Source of the DNA: Cyclobacterium qasimii M12-11B | GTDB taxonomy: Bacteria; Bacteroidota; Bacteroidia; Cytophagales; Cyclobacteriaceae | NCBI RefSeq assembly: GCF_000427295.1 | Contig: NZ_ATNM01000147.1 | Coordinates: 62,001 to 126,000, forward strand | Reading direction: 5' to 3' | Length of the DNA: 64,000 nt | Part shown: positions 10,034-19,280 of the stretch, one piece after another | How positions within the stretch are numbered: position 1 is the first letter of the stretch | Layout: each line of letters starts with the position of its first letter | Program-made: the position numbers and the translations under genes | The notes under the pieces: model-generated | Seen by the model: the letters and a program-made list of their open reading frames with translations, nothing else | Told to the model about the DNA's origin: nothing | Databases searched by the model: none

Positions 10034-11926
10034 TTACTTTAATGGCTCATCCTTTCCCTTGTTTACCCTAACATTAAAATGGGGAACCTTATAATCCTCT
10101 GGTAAGTAATCAGCTGGTATGGTAGTCATATTACCATCCCTGGCTGCTCGGTAATGTGGAGATAAAATTTCGATGTCACTTTCATTACAAACATCCTGGA
10201 TGTTTTGGTGCAGACTGGAATAAATAAGCGCTTGCTTACTTGCCTCACGTGTGTAGGCATTGATCTGATAAGCTACGTAAAAATCCTCCAGGCTGGTCTG
10301 CAAAACATAAGGTTTAGGTTCGTCCATTATCATGTCTGTCCTTGTGGCTGCTTCAATCAAGACTTTGTGGACTTTTGGCCAAGGAACATCATACCCAATC
10401 GTAACTGTGGTATGAACGATTAGGCCTTTATCTTTTGCTTCAATGCTATAATTTGTAGTATTCTCTGTAAGCACTGAGGAGTTTGGAATGGTAATTACTT
10501 CATTCTTTATGGTCCTTACACGGGTCACCAGCAGGGTTTTTTCTATTATATCCCCAGTCACATTGTCAATCTTAATCCGGTCTCCAATTTTAAATGGCCG
10601 CATATAGGTGATCACCAAACCAGCTACCATATTGGCGATGGCAGAGGAAGAGCCCAGAGAGAATAAAACCCCTACGAACACAGAAACTCCCTTAAATATA
10701 TTTGAATCAGACCCCGGCAAATGAGGGAAAATCAAAATAAACATAAAGGCGTATAATAGGAATTGGACTATGCTGAATGTGGGCATGGCCCAATCGGAAT
10801 GAAAGTCTGATAATACAAGCTTCTCTGCCTCAATCTCCTGAAAGATATATTTCACAAACTTTATCACATACTTCATTACATAGTATATCACCAGAATTTT
10901 GAAAAGTTCTGGCAAATAAAGCCAAATGGATACTAAGAGCCCTTTAAATGGTGCCCACACCAGATAAAATAGCGCATTGGCCCAGTCCCGTGAGAAAGGA
11001 AAAATACTGAAGATGATAGGCAGGGTAATGTATAGCAAAAGGAAGTAAACAAACCATCGCAATACTTTAATCAAAAAAAACAGAATCTGGGTTTCCTGGT
11101 CAACCGTGAGAAAGGTGTAATCCTTATAGGATAATTCTTTAAGCCAATGCTCCTTATTGGTATCAAAATTTAAAACCAGTTTCGCGTAACCTTTGCCGAT
11201 GAGGCCAATGAAAATCCAGGCAACAAGAATTACAAAAGCCACCAAACCTATTCTCGATAATAACTTTAACCAACTGTTATCATCCTTCGCTTCAACTATA
11301 GCAGTTTTTATAATTTGCTGGAAGCTTTCGGCAAGTTCATCCTTGCTTTTTCCATACCAAAGGGCATCATTCTCCGAAATACTGGTAATGATCAGGTCTT
11401 TATAAATGATGTCATAGGTGTCCTCTGCTTTAGATATATGGATAGAGTCACTTATTAAAAAATCATCTTCATATAGTAAATTGATCTTTCTTGTTATACT
11501 AAGCGCCCTTTCCATTGGGGATGCAGCGCCCATTTTTGTATGGATAAGGAATAAAGTGTCCTTTTTAAACCCTAAAACAGGATATCCTATTTCCGTATTT
11601 CTCAGAGAATCAATTTGTGCAATTTTATCAGCAAGCCTCTTTTTATCGTTCTCTTTGATCGTTTCAAGCTGATTGATTAAATCTTTTTTTTGAAGGTTAT
11701 CGGTAGTTTTAAGTTCCAAAAGCTGAGCTTCCAATTCCGCTTTTTTCAAGGAATCAGCCACTCTCTCCTTTTCAACTTCCGCTAGCCTTTTATTGTATTC
11801 GAGTAAATTCGCATTATTGATAGAGTCATTGTATTGTGACAGACTATCTGTCTGTCCAAAGGAAACCCAAGCCACGCCACACAATAGTAAAACAAATGGT
11901 AATGCGCTTCGAAAAATTTTCCTCAT
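10034..11926 (-). CDS. Large MscS-family mechanosensitive channel
   Basis: A 630-residue inner-membrane channel of the MscS family. An N-terminal signal peptide (residues 1-24) is followed by a charged periplasmic coiled-coil segment (about 35-105, rich in K/E and leucine) and a periplasmic domain, then several transmembrane helices. The pore helix and the start of the MscS beta domain are visible in GSSSAIANMVAGLVITYMRP and KIGDRIKIDNVTGDI. The C-terminal cytoplasmic domain ends in a charged tail (NKGKDEPLK). Such channels release solutes on hypo-osmotic shock. The long N-terminal extension resembles MscK/YbdG-type elaborations. It appears monocistronic. A second, minimal MscS protein is encoded at 34448-35311. 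Confidence 0.92.
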   Translation of the reverse strand: MRKIFRSALPFVLLLCGVAWVSFGQTDSLSQYNDSINNANLLEYNKRLAEVEKERVADSLKKAELEAQLLELKTTDNLQKKDLINQLETIKENDKKRLADKIAQIDSLRNTEIGYPVLGFKKDTLFLIHTKMGAASPMERALSITRKINLLYEDDFLISDSIHISKAEDTYDIIYKDLIITSISENDALWYGKSKDELAESFQQIIKTAIVEAKDDNSWLKLLSRIGLVAFVILVAWIFIGLIGKGYAKLVLNFDTNKEHWLKELSYKDYTFLTVDQETQILFFLIKVLRWFVYFLLLYITLPIIFSIFPFSRDWANALFYLVWAPFKGLLVSIWLYLPELFKILVIYYVMKYVIKFVKYIFQEIEAEKLVLSDFHSDWAMPTFSIVQFLLYAFMFILIFPHLPGSDSNIFKGVSVFVGVLFSLGSSSAIANMVAGLVITYMRPFKIGDRIKIDNVTGDIIEKTLLVTRVRTIKNEVITIPNSSVLTENTTNYSIEAKDKGLIVHTTVTIGYDVPWPKVHKVLIEAATRTDMIMDEPKPYVLQTSLEDFYVAYQINAYTREASKQALIYSSLHQNIQDVCNESDIEILSPHYRAARDGNMTTIPADYLPEDYKVPHFNVRVNKGKDEPLK

Positions 11927-12179
11927 AGTGCTATTTTAAGCTATAAATATAGTAAAAGAAGGTTAATAAAAAAGTAGATTCCGGCGGACTACCTAAAAGC
12001 CATAGGAAAGAAAACCATTTCCCAAGCAGTTGATTTAACAATCGGTAAGTCGACCCCACCGGCTTCGATTTCCATTTTTGGTATTTAAAAGATTATAATC
12101 TAACTTAACTGTAGGTAAAGGGAGTCACCTTAAAGCACTTTTAATCTTTCCGAACCTCAAATAAAAACAAACACGTTAA

Positions 12180-12677
12180 ATGCCCAGACCAAAATCTAAA
12201 ATAGAACTGATTTCCTTAAGCCAAGGAAATTTTGACAAGCTTATTGACTTGGTAAATAATTACCCAGAGGAAAAGGTTAATCAAACGTTTCCTGCTGGTA
12301 CTTTAAATCGGGACATTAAGGATGTGTTGGCCCACCTGCACCAATGGCATTTGTTGATGTTAGAATGGTACAGGGTAGGAATGAAAGGAGAGAAGCCAGA
12401 CATTCCCTTTCCTGGGTTTACATGGAAAACCCTTCCAGCACTAAACAGGAAAATCCGAGAAGAAAATAAAGATATTCCACTGAAAGAAACCTTAAAATTG
12501 TTGCTTCACTCTCATCTGGAAATCCATAAAATCATGGACAAACATAGCGAAGAGGAACTATTTGAGAAAAAACGATACCACTGGACAGGTACCACCTCAT
12601 TGGCTGCTTACCTGATCTCTAATACCTCCAGTCATTATGATTGGGCATTAAAACTGATAAAAAAATCTCTGAAGTAA
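12180..12677 (+). CDS. ClbS/DfsB family four-helix bundle protein
   Basis: A 165-residue protein of the ClbS/DfsB family, related to the DinB-like four-helix bundles. Signature stretches are MPRPKSKIELISLSQGNFDKL at the N-terminus, the HLHQWHLLMLEWY helix, the FPGFTWKTLPALN loop and the SHYDWALKLIKK end. ClbS of colibactin producers is a hydrolase that protects against the genotoxin; most homologues, probably including this one, have no known substrate. It is followed after two bases by a VOC-family gene, so the two form a small operon. Confidence 0.88.
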   Translation: MPRPKSKIELISLSQGNFDKLIDLVNNYPEEKVNQTFPAGTLNRDIKDVLAHLHQWHLLMLEWYRVGMKGEKPDIPFPGFTWKTLPALNRKIREENKDIPLKETLKLLLHSHLEIHKIMDKHSEEELFEKKRYHWTGTTSLAAYLISNTSSHYDWALKLIKKSLK

Positions 12678-12679
12678 TT

Positions 12680-13075
12680 ATGAAATACGGCTATACGATA
12701 TTTTACGTGGACAATGTCAAGGAAACGATCGCATTTTATGAAAAGGCATTTGGCTTCCATAAGAAATTCGTCACACCAGAAAACGATTATGGTGAACTCC
12801 TCTCCGGAGAAACAACCATATCCTTTGCCTCCATTGCATTAGGCAATTCAAACTTCAGTAAAGGCTATAATCCTATGGTCAAAAGTGATAAGCCTGCAGG
12901 AATGGAAATGGCCTTTGTGTCTGAGAACATTGAAGAAGACTTTAAAAGGGCCCTTGATGCAGGAGCTACCGAATTTGAGGCTATTAAAGAAAAGCCCTGG
13001 GGCCAAAAGGTAGGCTATTTAAGAGACATTAATGGTATTCTAATTGAGATATGCACGCCTATTGATAACAATTAA
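12680..13075 (+). CDS. VOC family (glyoxalase/bleomycin-resistance-like) protein
   Basis: A 131-residue single-domain vicinal-oxygen-chelate protein with two beta-alpha-beta-beta-beta modules: MKYGYTIFYVDNVKETIAFYEKAFGF and the second half ending GYLRDINGILIEICTPI. The conserved glutamate of the metal site is in LIEICTP. An upstream in-frame extension to 12641 would overlap the previous gene; I chose ATG 12680, two bases after the ClbS stop, because the fold starts exactly there. Members are lyases, dioxygenases or drug-binding proteins; the specific role is unknown, but pairing with a ClbS-like protein hints at detoxification (inference). Confidence 0.88.
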   Translation: MKYGYTIFYVDNVKETIAFYEKAFGFHKKFVTPENDYGELLSGETTISFASIALGNSNFSKGYNPMVKSDKPAGMEMAFVSENIEEDFKRALDAGATEFEAIKEKPWGQKVGYLRDINGILIEICTPIDNN

Positions 13076-13112
13076 GTAGCAAATTTTAATTCATTCTAGC
13101 CTGCTACTTTTT
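13074..13112 (+). terminator. Possible terminator between convergent genes
   Basis: Seven-base arms AAGTAGC (13074-13080) and GCTACTT (13103-13109) with a 22-base loop, followed by further T. It directly follows the VOC stop and precedes the 3' end of the convergent beta-helix gene. Confidence 0.5.
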
Positions 13113-13118
13113 CTGCCT

Positions 13119-14915
13119 TTACTCTTCTGGTTCAGGGTCAGGAGCAAGTTCATAACAGCCGATGGTAGGGAAATTACGCATTTCATTTCCTTCCAGGTCA
13201 TAAGCTTGTTTCAATTCTGTTGCCGCTCCTATTAAAGGAGAGCCAGGTGCTGGTCGATAATTCCCATCAAACATATCTACAAAATAGGAAGCCTTTAATG
13301 GGCTAACAGAAGTGATTATTTTTCCTCCACCATTACCCGCCAATCTACCATATACGGTATTAATAATGGTAGCAGTTGCCCTTCTATCTATTATACCTGG
13401 AACGGTACAGCTCCTAATTACCGTACCAGAGGTATCAGGAAAAATCACAATTCCAGGCGAGTCACCAAGGTTACACATTTCTATAAGAGTGTCTGAGGCA
13501 TCCTGAGCAATAGTGAGGCCTCCTTTGGCTCCGGATGAATTCATCACATCAATATATTTGAAATAAATCCCAGTTGGTTTTTTATCAGTAGCCCCATTGT
13601 TTACCGATTGACATATAAACCTGGTACACCCATCTATCAGAATATGTTTGTAACCGGAGTTTTTAATCCCAAAACTCTCATCCAAACCATTGTGGGCAAC
13701 ATGCCTAAATGGATTCATCGCATCCATATAGCCTTTCAAGTAAAACCACTCATAGGTGTGTTCTTCCGCTCTGATTTGTATACCCAAGCTTCTTTTATTG
13801 TCCAAACATTGGAGGTCAGCATACTTAAGCTCAACAAAGGGGGCGTTGGCAGCTGATAGAGGGGTTTCTGAATCGATTACAGTCGTATAACATCGGAAAT
13901 TTCTGCCTTTTATAGCTCCACCTTCAAATTTTATCGCTCTGTATTTACTGTCATAGGTTTCAATATCCTGAAACAATGCCTCCAGGTAACCTGATCCTTC
14001 TGCTCCTGGGTGATTTTTAACCCAGAAAAAACCATCTTCCCACTCCAGTACGGTACTACATTTCAACCGTATAAACCGGTTGCCTTTTCCGTACATACCG
14101 ACTTGATAAGGATACCACTCTCCATCACCGTCAAAATCGGTTTCAATGTCCATGATACAGATATTGTGCGCCACACCTTCCGGGTTAGTGGCCATGGTAA
14201 AGGATGTACCATTCAATCTGGCATCACCTACATCGCAAAATCGCTCAGAATTTTTGTTATTGCTCCCATCTATGATTGGTCGGGCACCTTTTCCCCAAGC
14301 ACCTAAAGTAATGTATTCTGGCCTTTTTCCCCCAACCAGCGGATTTTGGACCTTGGTCCAATCTTCTATTCGCTGCCCTCTTTTCCACAAATAAAAATTG
14401 CCAGATTTTCCTGTAGCAATAGCAGGTGCACTTCCATAAAAATGGTCTTTCCATGCCTTGTACGGGCTCTTTCTTGTTCCTGCTCCTTTTACCTTTACAT
14501 CATAGTCAAAATAAACACAATTCTTAATGGGTATTCTATAAACCTTGCAAATGGTCTCCTCGAAATACGTTTCAAATAATTTTACCCTAACAGTAAGGTA
14601 TCTAGTTGCCGAAAAAAGAGAGGCTTTATCAATTGACAGCTCGCCTTCAGCGGAAACAGAGAAAGCATTGTCCTCATTTCCATTGCTAATTTCAAAGGTG
14701 TAGGATGAATCATCAATAGACGTTGCCCACCTTCTATTGAAAAATTTTTGATGGCTCCACAAAAAATTAACCTTGCCAACCTGATCCCCATTTTCACAAT
14801 CCTGGGGCAAAATATAGTATTGATTATAAACCGGCTCCTTAGAAGCAATTTCAGAAACTGTTCTAATGTCTTCAGTATGCGTAATTGGATGCTTAAATGA
14901 GGAATAGTCTTTCAT
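13119..14915 (-). CDS. Right-handed beta-helix protein with cadherin-like N-terminal domain
   Basis: A 598-residue protein of unknown function. Residues about 60-130 resemble a cadherin-type repeat (YTFEISNGNEDNAFSVSAEG, ELSIDKASLF). From about 170 to 545 the sequence has the irregular beta-strand and asparagine pattern of a pectate-lyase-like parallel beta-helix, with polysaccharide-active or adhesive relatives. The end LIGAATELKQAYDLEGNEMR plus PTIGCYEL is typical of the last turn in such proteins, followed by an acidic PDPEPEE tail. Strikingly there is no signal peptide although the folds are extracellular. An unusually good Shine-Dalgarno (AAGGAGG, 14932-14938) lies 16 bases before the ATG, and only 4 bases before an in-frame ATT. 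I cannot assign a substrate. Confidence 0.8.
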   Translation of the reverse strand: MKDYSSFKHPITHTEDIRTVSEIASKEPVYNQYYILPQDCENGDQVGKVNFLWSHQKFFNRRWATSIDDSSYTFEISNGNEDNAFSVSAEGELSIDKASLFSATRYLTVRVKLFETYFEETICKVYRIPIKNCVYFDYDVKVKGAGTRKSPYKAWKDHFYGSAPAIATGKSGNFYLWKRGQRIEDWTKVQNPLVGGKRPEYITLGAWGKGARPIIDGSNNKNSERFCDVGDARLNGTSFTMATNPEGVAHNICIMDIETDFDGDGEWYPYQVGMYGKGNRFIRLKCSTVLEWEDGFFWVKNHPGAEGSGYLEALFQDIETYDSKYRAIKFEGGAIKGRNFRCYTTVIDSETPLSAANAPFVELKYADLQCLDNKRSLGIQIRAEEHTYEWFYLKGYMDAMNPFRHVAHNGLDESFGIKNSGYKHILIDGCTRFICQSVNNGATDKKPTGIYFKYIDVMNSSGAKGGLTIAQDASDTLIEMCNLGDSPGIVIFPDTSGTVIRSCTVPGIIDRRATATIINTVYGRLAGNGGGKIITSVSPLKASYFVDMFDGNYRPAPGSPLIGAATELKQAYDLEGNEMRNFPTIGCYELAPDPEPEE

Positions 14916-15227
14916 AGTAAACGCAATGTTGCCTCCTTGATTTATTTACCGGCCCATATATCATATGGATCCATCTATTTAGAAAAAAACACCTAACCTA
15001 TTTGGTCTACTTGTGCTTGTAAAATAAAAATGACCGCTTAAAGTCTCGAATTCAAAGGTACAAATTATTTCTTTTTAGAGACAATTACACAGATTACAAC
15101 TACCCGGAAATTATCTTCAAAAGACCTGCTTTAAAGTAATTTAACCCAGAAAGAGAAATGCTATTCAACCTTTTCTTCATTATTGGTAACTATTAAAAAG
15201 GACAATAAATAAGCCCTTCATATCACA
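14916..15227. other. Intergenic region upstream of the beta-helix gene
   Basis: 312 bases. The AAGGAGG ribosome-binding site of the beta-helix gene is at 14932-14938 on the minus strand. Otherwise AT-rich sequence without ORF, hairpin or recognisable promoter. Confidence 0.55.
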
Positions 15228-16361
15228 CTAATGCTGCCACCAGTTGGGTTCAGACATGATAAGACTGTCCAATACAATTGGTTCACCAATTCTTGGCGTA
15301 ATAATACCTAACCCCAATGCTTCGGCTTTTTTAGTAACCCGCTCTACAGGATCGGTCCAAGTGTGGTGAGACAATTTAAAAGCTCCCCAGTGAATCGGCA
15401 TTATTGTTTTAGCCTTAACATCTACTCCGGCCATGGCCGTTTCTTCGGGAAACATATGCACCGTTGGCCATAATTCATTGTATTGGCCACACTCCATTAA
15501 AGCCAGGTCAAAAGGCCCATATTTTTCTCCTATTTCTTTGAAATGGGACGCATAGCCACTATCGCCACTAAAGAATAGGTTTTCGGTTGGAGATTGAATG
15601 ATCCATGAACTCCATAAAGTTTGGGCCCTATCGGAAATACCCCTTCCAGAAAAATGCTGGGCAGGTGTACAACGAAAGGTCAAATCCTCAAAATTCACTT
15701 CCTCCCACCAATCCAACTCGACAATATTTGCCTGATCAACTCCCCAAGCCTCTAAATGTGCCCCAACTCCCAAAGGGGTATAAAAGGTTTTTACTTTGTC
15801 TTTCAACTTTTGAATAGAGCCATAATCCAAATGATCATAATGATCATGTGAAATGAATACAGCATCAATAGAAGGTATCTTCTCAATCGCAATTGGAAGT
15901 TCACTGCTAAACCGCTTGGTGCCCAGCATTGGATGGGGGGCAGGTACATTTCCGAACATCGGGTCTATCAGGATGGTTTTATTGCTTATCTGCAATAGAA
16001 AGGAGGAATGCCCAAACCATACCAACCTCGTTTTTGGCCCATACTGTACTATATCCAAAGAGTCGATTTTAAGCGTTTCAATGTTTTCATCTGGAACCGA
16101 ATGAGGTATTGGTCGTATCATCCCTTTAATGGCTTTGAGCATATCTCCTCCACTCAATTCCATATTTACGTCACCATTATTAATAAATTTCCCCTCCTTA
16201 AAGTGCTCTGATTTAGGGTATAGCGCTCTTTGTTTTTCGCTGGCCTTACCTCCAAACTCGGGACTAAAATGTAAGAACAAAAATCCAGCAATGACAACTA
16301 AGGCAATTGTTCCTATCAGTAATGCTATCATACTATATATAATCTTTTTAAGTGTCTTCAT
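15228..16361 (-). CDS. Membrane-anchored MBL-fold hydrolase (NAPE-PLD/UlaG-like)
   Basis: A 377-residue metallo-beta-lactamase-fold protein with an N-terminal membrane anchor (residues 10-31). The zinc signature HDHYDHLD is present, preceded by VWFGHSSFLLQI and IDPMFG, and followed by the FFSGDSGY and PIHWGAF blocks that carry the remaining ligands. This arrangement is that of the N-acyl-phosphatidylethanolamine phospholipase D/RomA group. Bacterial members probably act on phospholipid or lactone substrates at the membrane, but the substrate here is unknown. The gene is monocistronic, with no recognisable functional neighbour. Confidence 0.9.
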   Translation of the reverse strand: MKTLKKIIYSMIALLIGTIALVVIAGFLFLHFSPEFGGKASEKQRALYPKSEHFKEGKFINNGDVNMELSGGDMLKAIKGMIRPIPHSVPDENIETLKIDSLDIVQYGPKTRLVWFGHSSFLLQISNKTILIDPMFGNVPAPHPMLGTKRFSSELPIAIEKIPSIDAVFISHDHYDHLDYGSIQKLKDKVKTFYTPLGVGAHLEAWGVDQANIVELDWWEEVNFEDLTFRCTPAQHFSGRGISDRAQTLWSSWIIQSPTENLFFSGDSGYASHFKEIGEKYGPFDLALMECGQYNELWPTVHMFPEETAMAGVDVKAKTIMPIHWGAFKLSHHTWTDPVERVTKKAEALGLGIITPRIGEPIVLDSLIMSEPNWWQH

Positions 16362-16769
16362 TTATTTAAATTGGGATAATAAACTCTTTTTGAAAAGAGA
16401 GATTTTTAGAGGTTACTTTAAAACTGTTTTTTCTTGCCGCTAGTTATAAAAAATCATGTGGAAAAATTAAAATATTGCGTCAGGCTGTTGTAAAAACAAC
16501 GTATTCATATGGTTTTAGAAGTAATTCCAAAGTTTACGATCAAATGACATTTGTGGTTTGATTTATTTCCTAAAGTAGGAACAGCCTTAAGAATTAATAA
16601 TCCATCTATAAACTGAGGTTTTGCAATAGACAATCCAATTACATAATCTGGAATAAAAGCGTTTCTTCTGCTTAATTTACGAATAGTATTTTCTAAAGGG
16701 CTTTCTTACTCGTTTTAAAATACAACAGGTTTTAATTACCTTCGTTTTTTCATCAAAAAAGTTTAGAAA
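16362..16769. promoter_or_regulatory. Intergenic region with probable promoter of the DUF3127 gene
   Basis: 408 bases between divergent genes, without ORF. At 16737-16744 the sequence TACCTTCG resembles the Bacteroidota -7 element (TAnnTTTG) and lies 25 bases before the ATG at 16770. A matching -33 TTG is not obvious, so the promoter call is tentative. Confidence 0.4.
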
Positions 16770-17129
16770 ATGGAAATATCAGGAAAAATCATACAAGCAC
16801 TTGAGGAACAATCCGGAAACGGTAGAAACGGCACTTGGAAAAAAAGGGACTATATTCTGGAAACAGCTGGTCAATACCCTAAAAAAGTGTGTCTAACCGT
16901 ATGGGGAGACAAAATCGATCAATTTAATATTCAGCAAGGACAAGAATTGACTGCAAGTATAGAAGTTGAAAGCAGGGAATTCAACAGTCGCTGGTACACA
17001 GATGTTAAAATTTGGAAGGTAAATACTTCAGGTTCTGCTAATGCTGCTCCTGCTCCAGCGCAAAACAATGATATGCCTGATGTAACCACGTTTAATGATG
17101 AAAATGATGGTGACGTTTTGCCTTTCTAA
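16770..17129 (+). CDS. DUF3127 domain-containing protein (OB-fold-like)
   Basis: A 119-residue protein typical of Bacteroidota. The DUF3127 domain occupies residues 1-90 (KIIQALEEQSGNGRNGTWKK, LTVWGDKIDQFNIQQGQEL, ESREFNSRWYTDVKIWKV). The pattern of strands and the flexible acidic tail ending in DDGDVLPF-like sequence (here ENDGDVLPF) recall single-stranded DNA-binding proteins, whose acidic C-terminus recruits partners. A nucleic-acid-binding role is therefore a reasonable inference, not established. It is convergent with purEK and shares a bidirectional terminator with it. Confidence 0.88.
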   Translation: MEISGKIIQALEEQSGNGRNGTWKKRDYILETAGQYPKKVCLTVWGDKIDQFNIQQGQELTASIEVESREFNSRWYTDVKIWKVNTSGSANAAPAPAQNNDMPDVTTFNDENDGDVLPF

Positions 17130-17266
17130 TTGCTAATTCAAACCCAGAGAAAAAACAAAACTATCTGGCTAACCTGAAAAGGAAACAAACCAATTGTAAA
17201 TATATAGTCGCTTTTAACTGATATTGAGCGAATAATCTCAAAATCAGCTATAAAAATTAAGTGGAC

Positions 17267-17304
17267 AAAAAAGGCGGACTCTTTAACAGGGTCCGCCTTT
17301 TTTT
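17267..17304. terminator. Bidirectional intrinsic terminator
   Basis: Stem GGCGGAC (17273-17279) / GTCCGCC (17291-17297), extended by A-run against T-run, with six A before and seven T after. It serves the DUF3127 gene on the plus strand and purEK on the minus strand. Confidence 0.9.
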
Positions 17305-17311
17305 ATTCTTT

Positions 17312-17830
17312 TTAACTGTTTAACACTTTTTTCCAACCTAGCTCTTCTACATTTTTCGCAGATTCTTCCACTTTATCAGAAAGGGACTGTTTAAATTTTT
17401 CCAGGTTCTGTGAGACTTCCTCATCAAAAGCCCCGATGATGGATGTTGCAAGTATGCCAGCATTCTTACCGCCATTTAGTGCAACAGTTGCCACAGGAAT
17501 TCCTGAAGGCATTTGTAATATGGAAAGTATACTGTCCCAACCATCTATGGAATTGGAGGATTTTACGGGCACACCGATTACCGGCAAACTGGTAAGAGAT
17601 GCCACCATTCCTGGCAAATGAGCTGCTCCACCTGCTCCTGCTATAATTACCTTCAGCCCCCTTTTTTTAGCTTCGTGGGCATAGTTGATCATGCGAACTG
17701 GTGTTCTATGTGCCGAAACGATTGTCAGTTCGTAACCAACATTCATCTCTTCTAGAAATTTAGCTGCTTCAGACATTATGTGAAGGTCTGATTGACTTCC
17801 CATGATGATCCCTACTCTTATCTCACTCAT
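17312..17830 (-). CDS. purE: 5-(carboxyamino)imidazole ribonucleotide mutase
   Basis: PurE class I, 172 residues. It converts N5-CAIR to CAIR in purine synthesis. The conserved N-terminus GIIMGSQSDLHIM, the active-site SAHRTP and the GAGGAAHLPGM loop are all present, as is GVPVKSSNSIDGWDS. Its start overlaps the purK stop by four bases (ATGA-type coupling), so substrate passes between two proteins made from one transcript. Transcription ends at the bidirectional hairpin directly downstream. Confidence 0.97.
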   Translation of the reverse strand: MSEIRVGIIMGSQSDLHIMSEAAKFLEEMNVGYELTIVSAHRTPVRMINYAHEAKKRGLKVIIAGAGGAAHLPGMVASLTSLPVIGVPVKSSNSIDGWDSILSILQMPSGIPVATVALNGGKNAGILATSIIGAFDEEVSQNLEKFKQSLSDKVEESAKNVEELGWKKVLNS

Positions 17831-18966
17831 GCTTTTATTTTTATAAGTTCCTTTATTCTTTCTGCTTTCTCTTTTAGCAAGCTCGCATCATCTGCTAAAA
17901 GCGTAACATGTCCCATTTTCCTAAATGGCTTGGTGATTTTTTTACCATATAGGTGAAGGTATACGCCTTTCTCCATTATGGCTTCATCTAATCCCTCCAC
18001 TATGGCATCACCTGTAAAACCATCTTCTCCCAACAAATTAATCATGGCTGCAGGACCTCTTAGTCCAGTCTCGCCCAATGGCATTCCCATTACGGACCTT
18101 AAATGTTGTTCAAATTGAGAAGTAAAATTAGCCTCTATGGTATGATGTCCACTGTTATGAGGCCGAGGTGCTATTTCATTAACGAGTAGTTCACCAGACT
18201 TTGTCAAAAACAGCTCAACAGCCAACAAGCCCACCATGTCTAGCTTTTGGATAACCTCCTCTGCCAATTCTCTTGCTTTGGCATCCACTTCTGCACTAAT
18301 ATCTGCAGGCGAAAACAAAAATTCTACCAGGTTGTGTTCTGGGTGAAAGGCACATTCCACGGAAGGGAAACTTTTAACTTCCCCAGCTTCATTTCTGGAC
18401 ACTATCACCGCCAACTCTTTGTCAAAATCTATTAATTTCTCCAATAAGCCTGGTGCATCAAAAGCCTTTTCCAGATCTTCGACTGTTCTCATCATTTGCA
18501 CACCTCTACCATCGTAACCCTCTTTACCAAGTTTATTTACTGCTGGCAAGAAATCAGCATTTTGCTTTACCTCCTCCTTATTATCTGTTAATATAAATGG
18601 AGCGGTGGGGATTCCCTGGTCTAAATAAAATTGCTTCTGGGTCCTTTTATCCTGAATAAGCGCTATAATATGCGGTTGTGGAAAAACTTTTTTTCCCTCT
18701 TTCTCAAGTTGAAAAAGAGCTTCGGTATTTACATGTTCTATTTCAATTGAAATGACATCGCAATCTTTTCCAAAGGCATAAACTGCATCGTAATCCTTTA
18801 AATCTCCGTTTACAAATTTATTGCTAAGGTATTTGCAGGGAGCATTCGGGTCGGGATCCAAAATATGAACCTCAAGGTTATAATTGATGGCAGATTGGAT
18901 AAGCATTCTTCCCAATTGACCTCCACCCAAAATCCCAAGAGTTTTTTGCTGATAGTTTTTCTGCAC
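17827..18966 (-). CDS. purK: 5-(carboxyamino)imidazole ribonucleotide synthase
   Basis: PurK, 379 residues, an ATP-grasp enzyme that carboxylates AIR with bicarbonate to N5-CAIR. Visible are the N-terminal GILGGGQLGRML, the ATP-binding VNKLGKEGYDGRGV segment and the metal-binding end LVNEIAPRPHNSGHHTIEA. The start is a GTG at 18966, immediately before QKNYQQKTLG; no ATG lies between it and the Rossmann-like motif. purE follows with a four-base overlap. A possible -7 element is noted at 18995-19002. Confidence 0.96.
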   Translation of the reverse strand: MQKNYQQKTLGILGGGQLGRMLIQSAINYNLEVHILDPDPNAPCKYLSNKFVNGDLKDYDAVYAFGKDCDVISIEIEHVNTEALFQLEKEGKKVFPQPHIIALIQDKRTQKQFYLDQGIPTAPFILTDNKEEVKQNADFLPAVNKLGKEGYDGRGVQMMRTVEDLEKAFDAPGLLEKLIDFDKELAVIVSRNEAGEVKSFPSVECAFHPEHNLVEFLFSPADISAEVDAKARELAEEVIQKLDMVGLLAVELFLTKSGELLVNEIAPRPHNSGHHTIEANFTSQFEQHLRSVMGMPLGETGLRGPAAMINLLGEDGFTGDAIVEGLDEAIMEKGVYLHLYGKKITKPFRKMGHVTLLADDASLLKEKAERIKELIKIKA

Positions 18967-18994
18967 AGTGTGGTAATTTTACGTTTTTGTACTG

Positions 18995-19002
18995 CAAAAT
19001 TA
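18995..19002 (-). promoter_or_regulatory. Possible -7 promoter element of purKE
   Basis: Reads TAATTTTG on the minus strand, a full match to the Bacteroidota TAnnTTTG element, 28 bases upstream of the GTG start. A -33 TTG at the right distance is not clear. Confidence 0.4.
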
Positions 19003-19219
19003 AGGATTATCCCCGATTATGTTGCAGGGAACACCAGTGGCAAGTAAAATTAATCTGTATAGACCAATTTAAACTTTCAAATACCGGTTTTCTTTAGGCA
19101 AATTTTAAGTGGGTTAACACCATTAGCAATGGCTTTTAGGCAATCGAGAAAACGATTCTGCTTGCTTGAAAACAAAGTATTCAGGTTTTGAATGTGAGTT
19201 TCCTAAGAAAAAAATAGAC

Positions 19220-19251
19220 AAAAAAAATGGGCTACCCAATTAGGATAACCC
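19220..19251 (-). terminator. Intrinsic terminator of the 50-residue membrane-protein gene
   Basis: On the minus strand GGGTTATCC (19251-19243) pairs with GGGTAGCCC (19237-19229) through two G-U wobbles, loop of 5, then A and eight T. It lies 29 bases past the stop codon at 19281. Confidence 0.85.
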
Positions 19252-19280
19252 TCAAATTTTCTAATTATTTATTGCGTATG

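Noticed and set aside
12641-12679. Upstream extension of the VOC protein
   Set aside because: It overlaps the ClbS-like gene, adds 13 residues not belonging to the fold, and a good ATG follows two bases after the ClbS stop.
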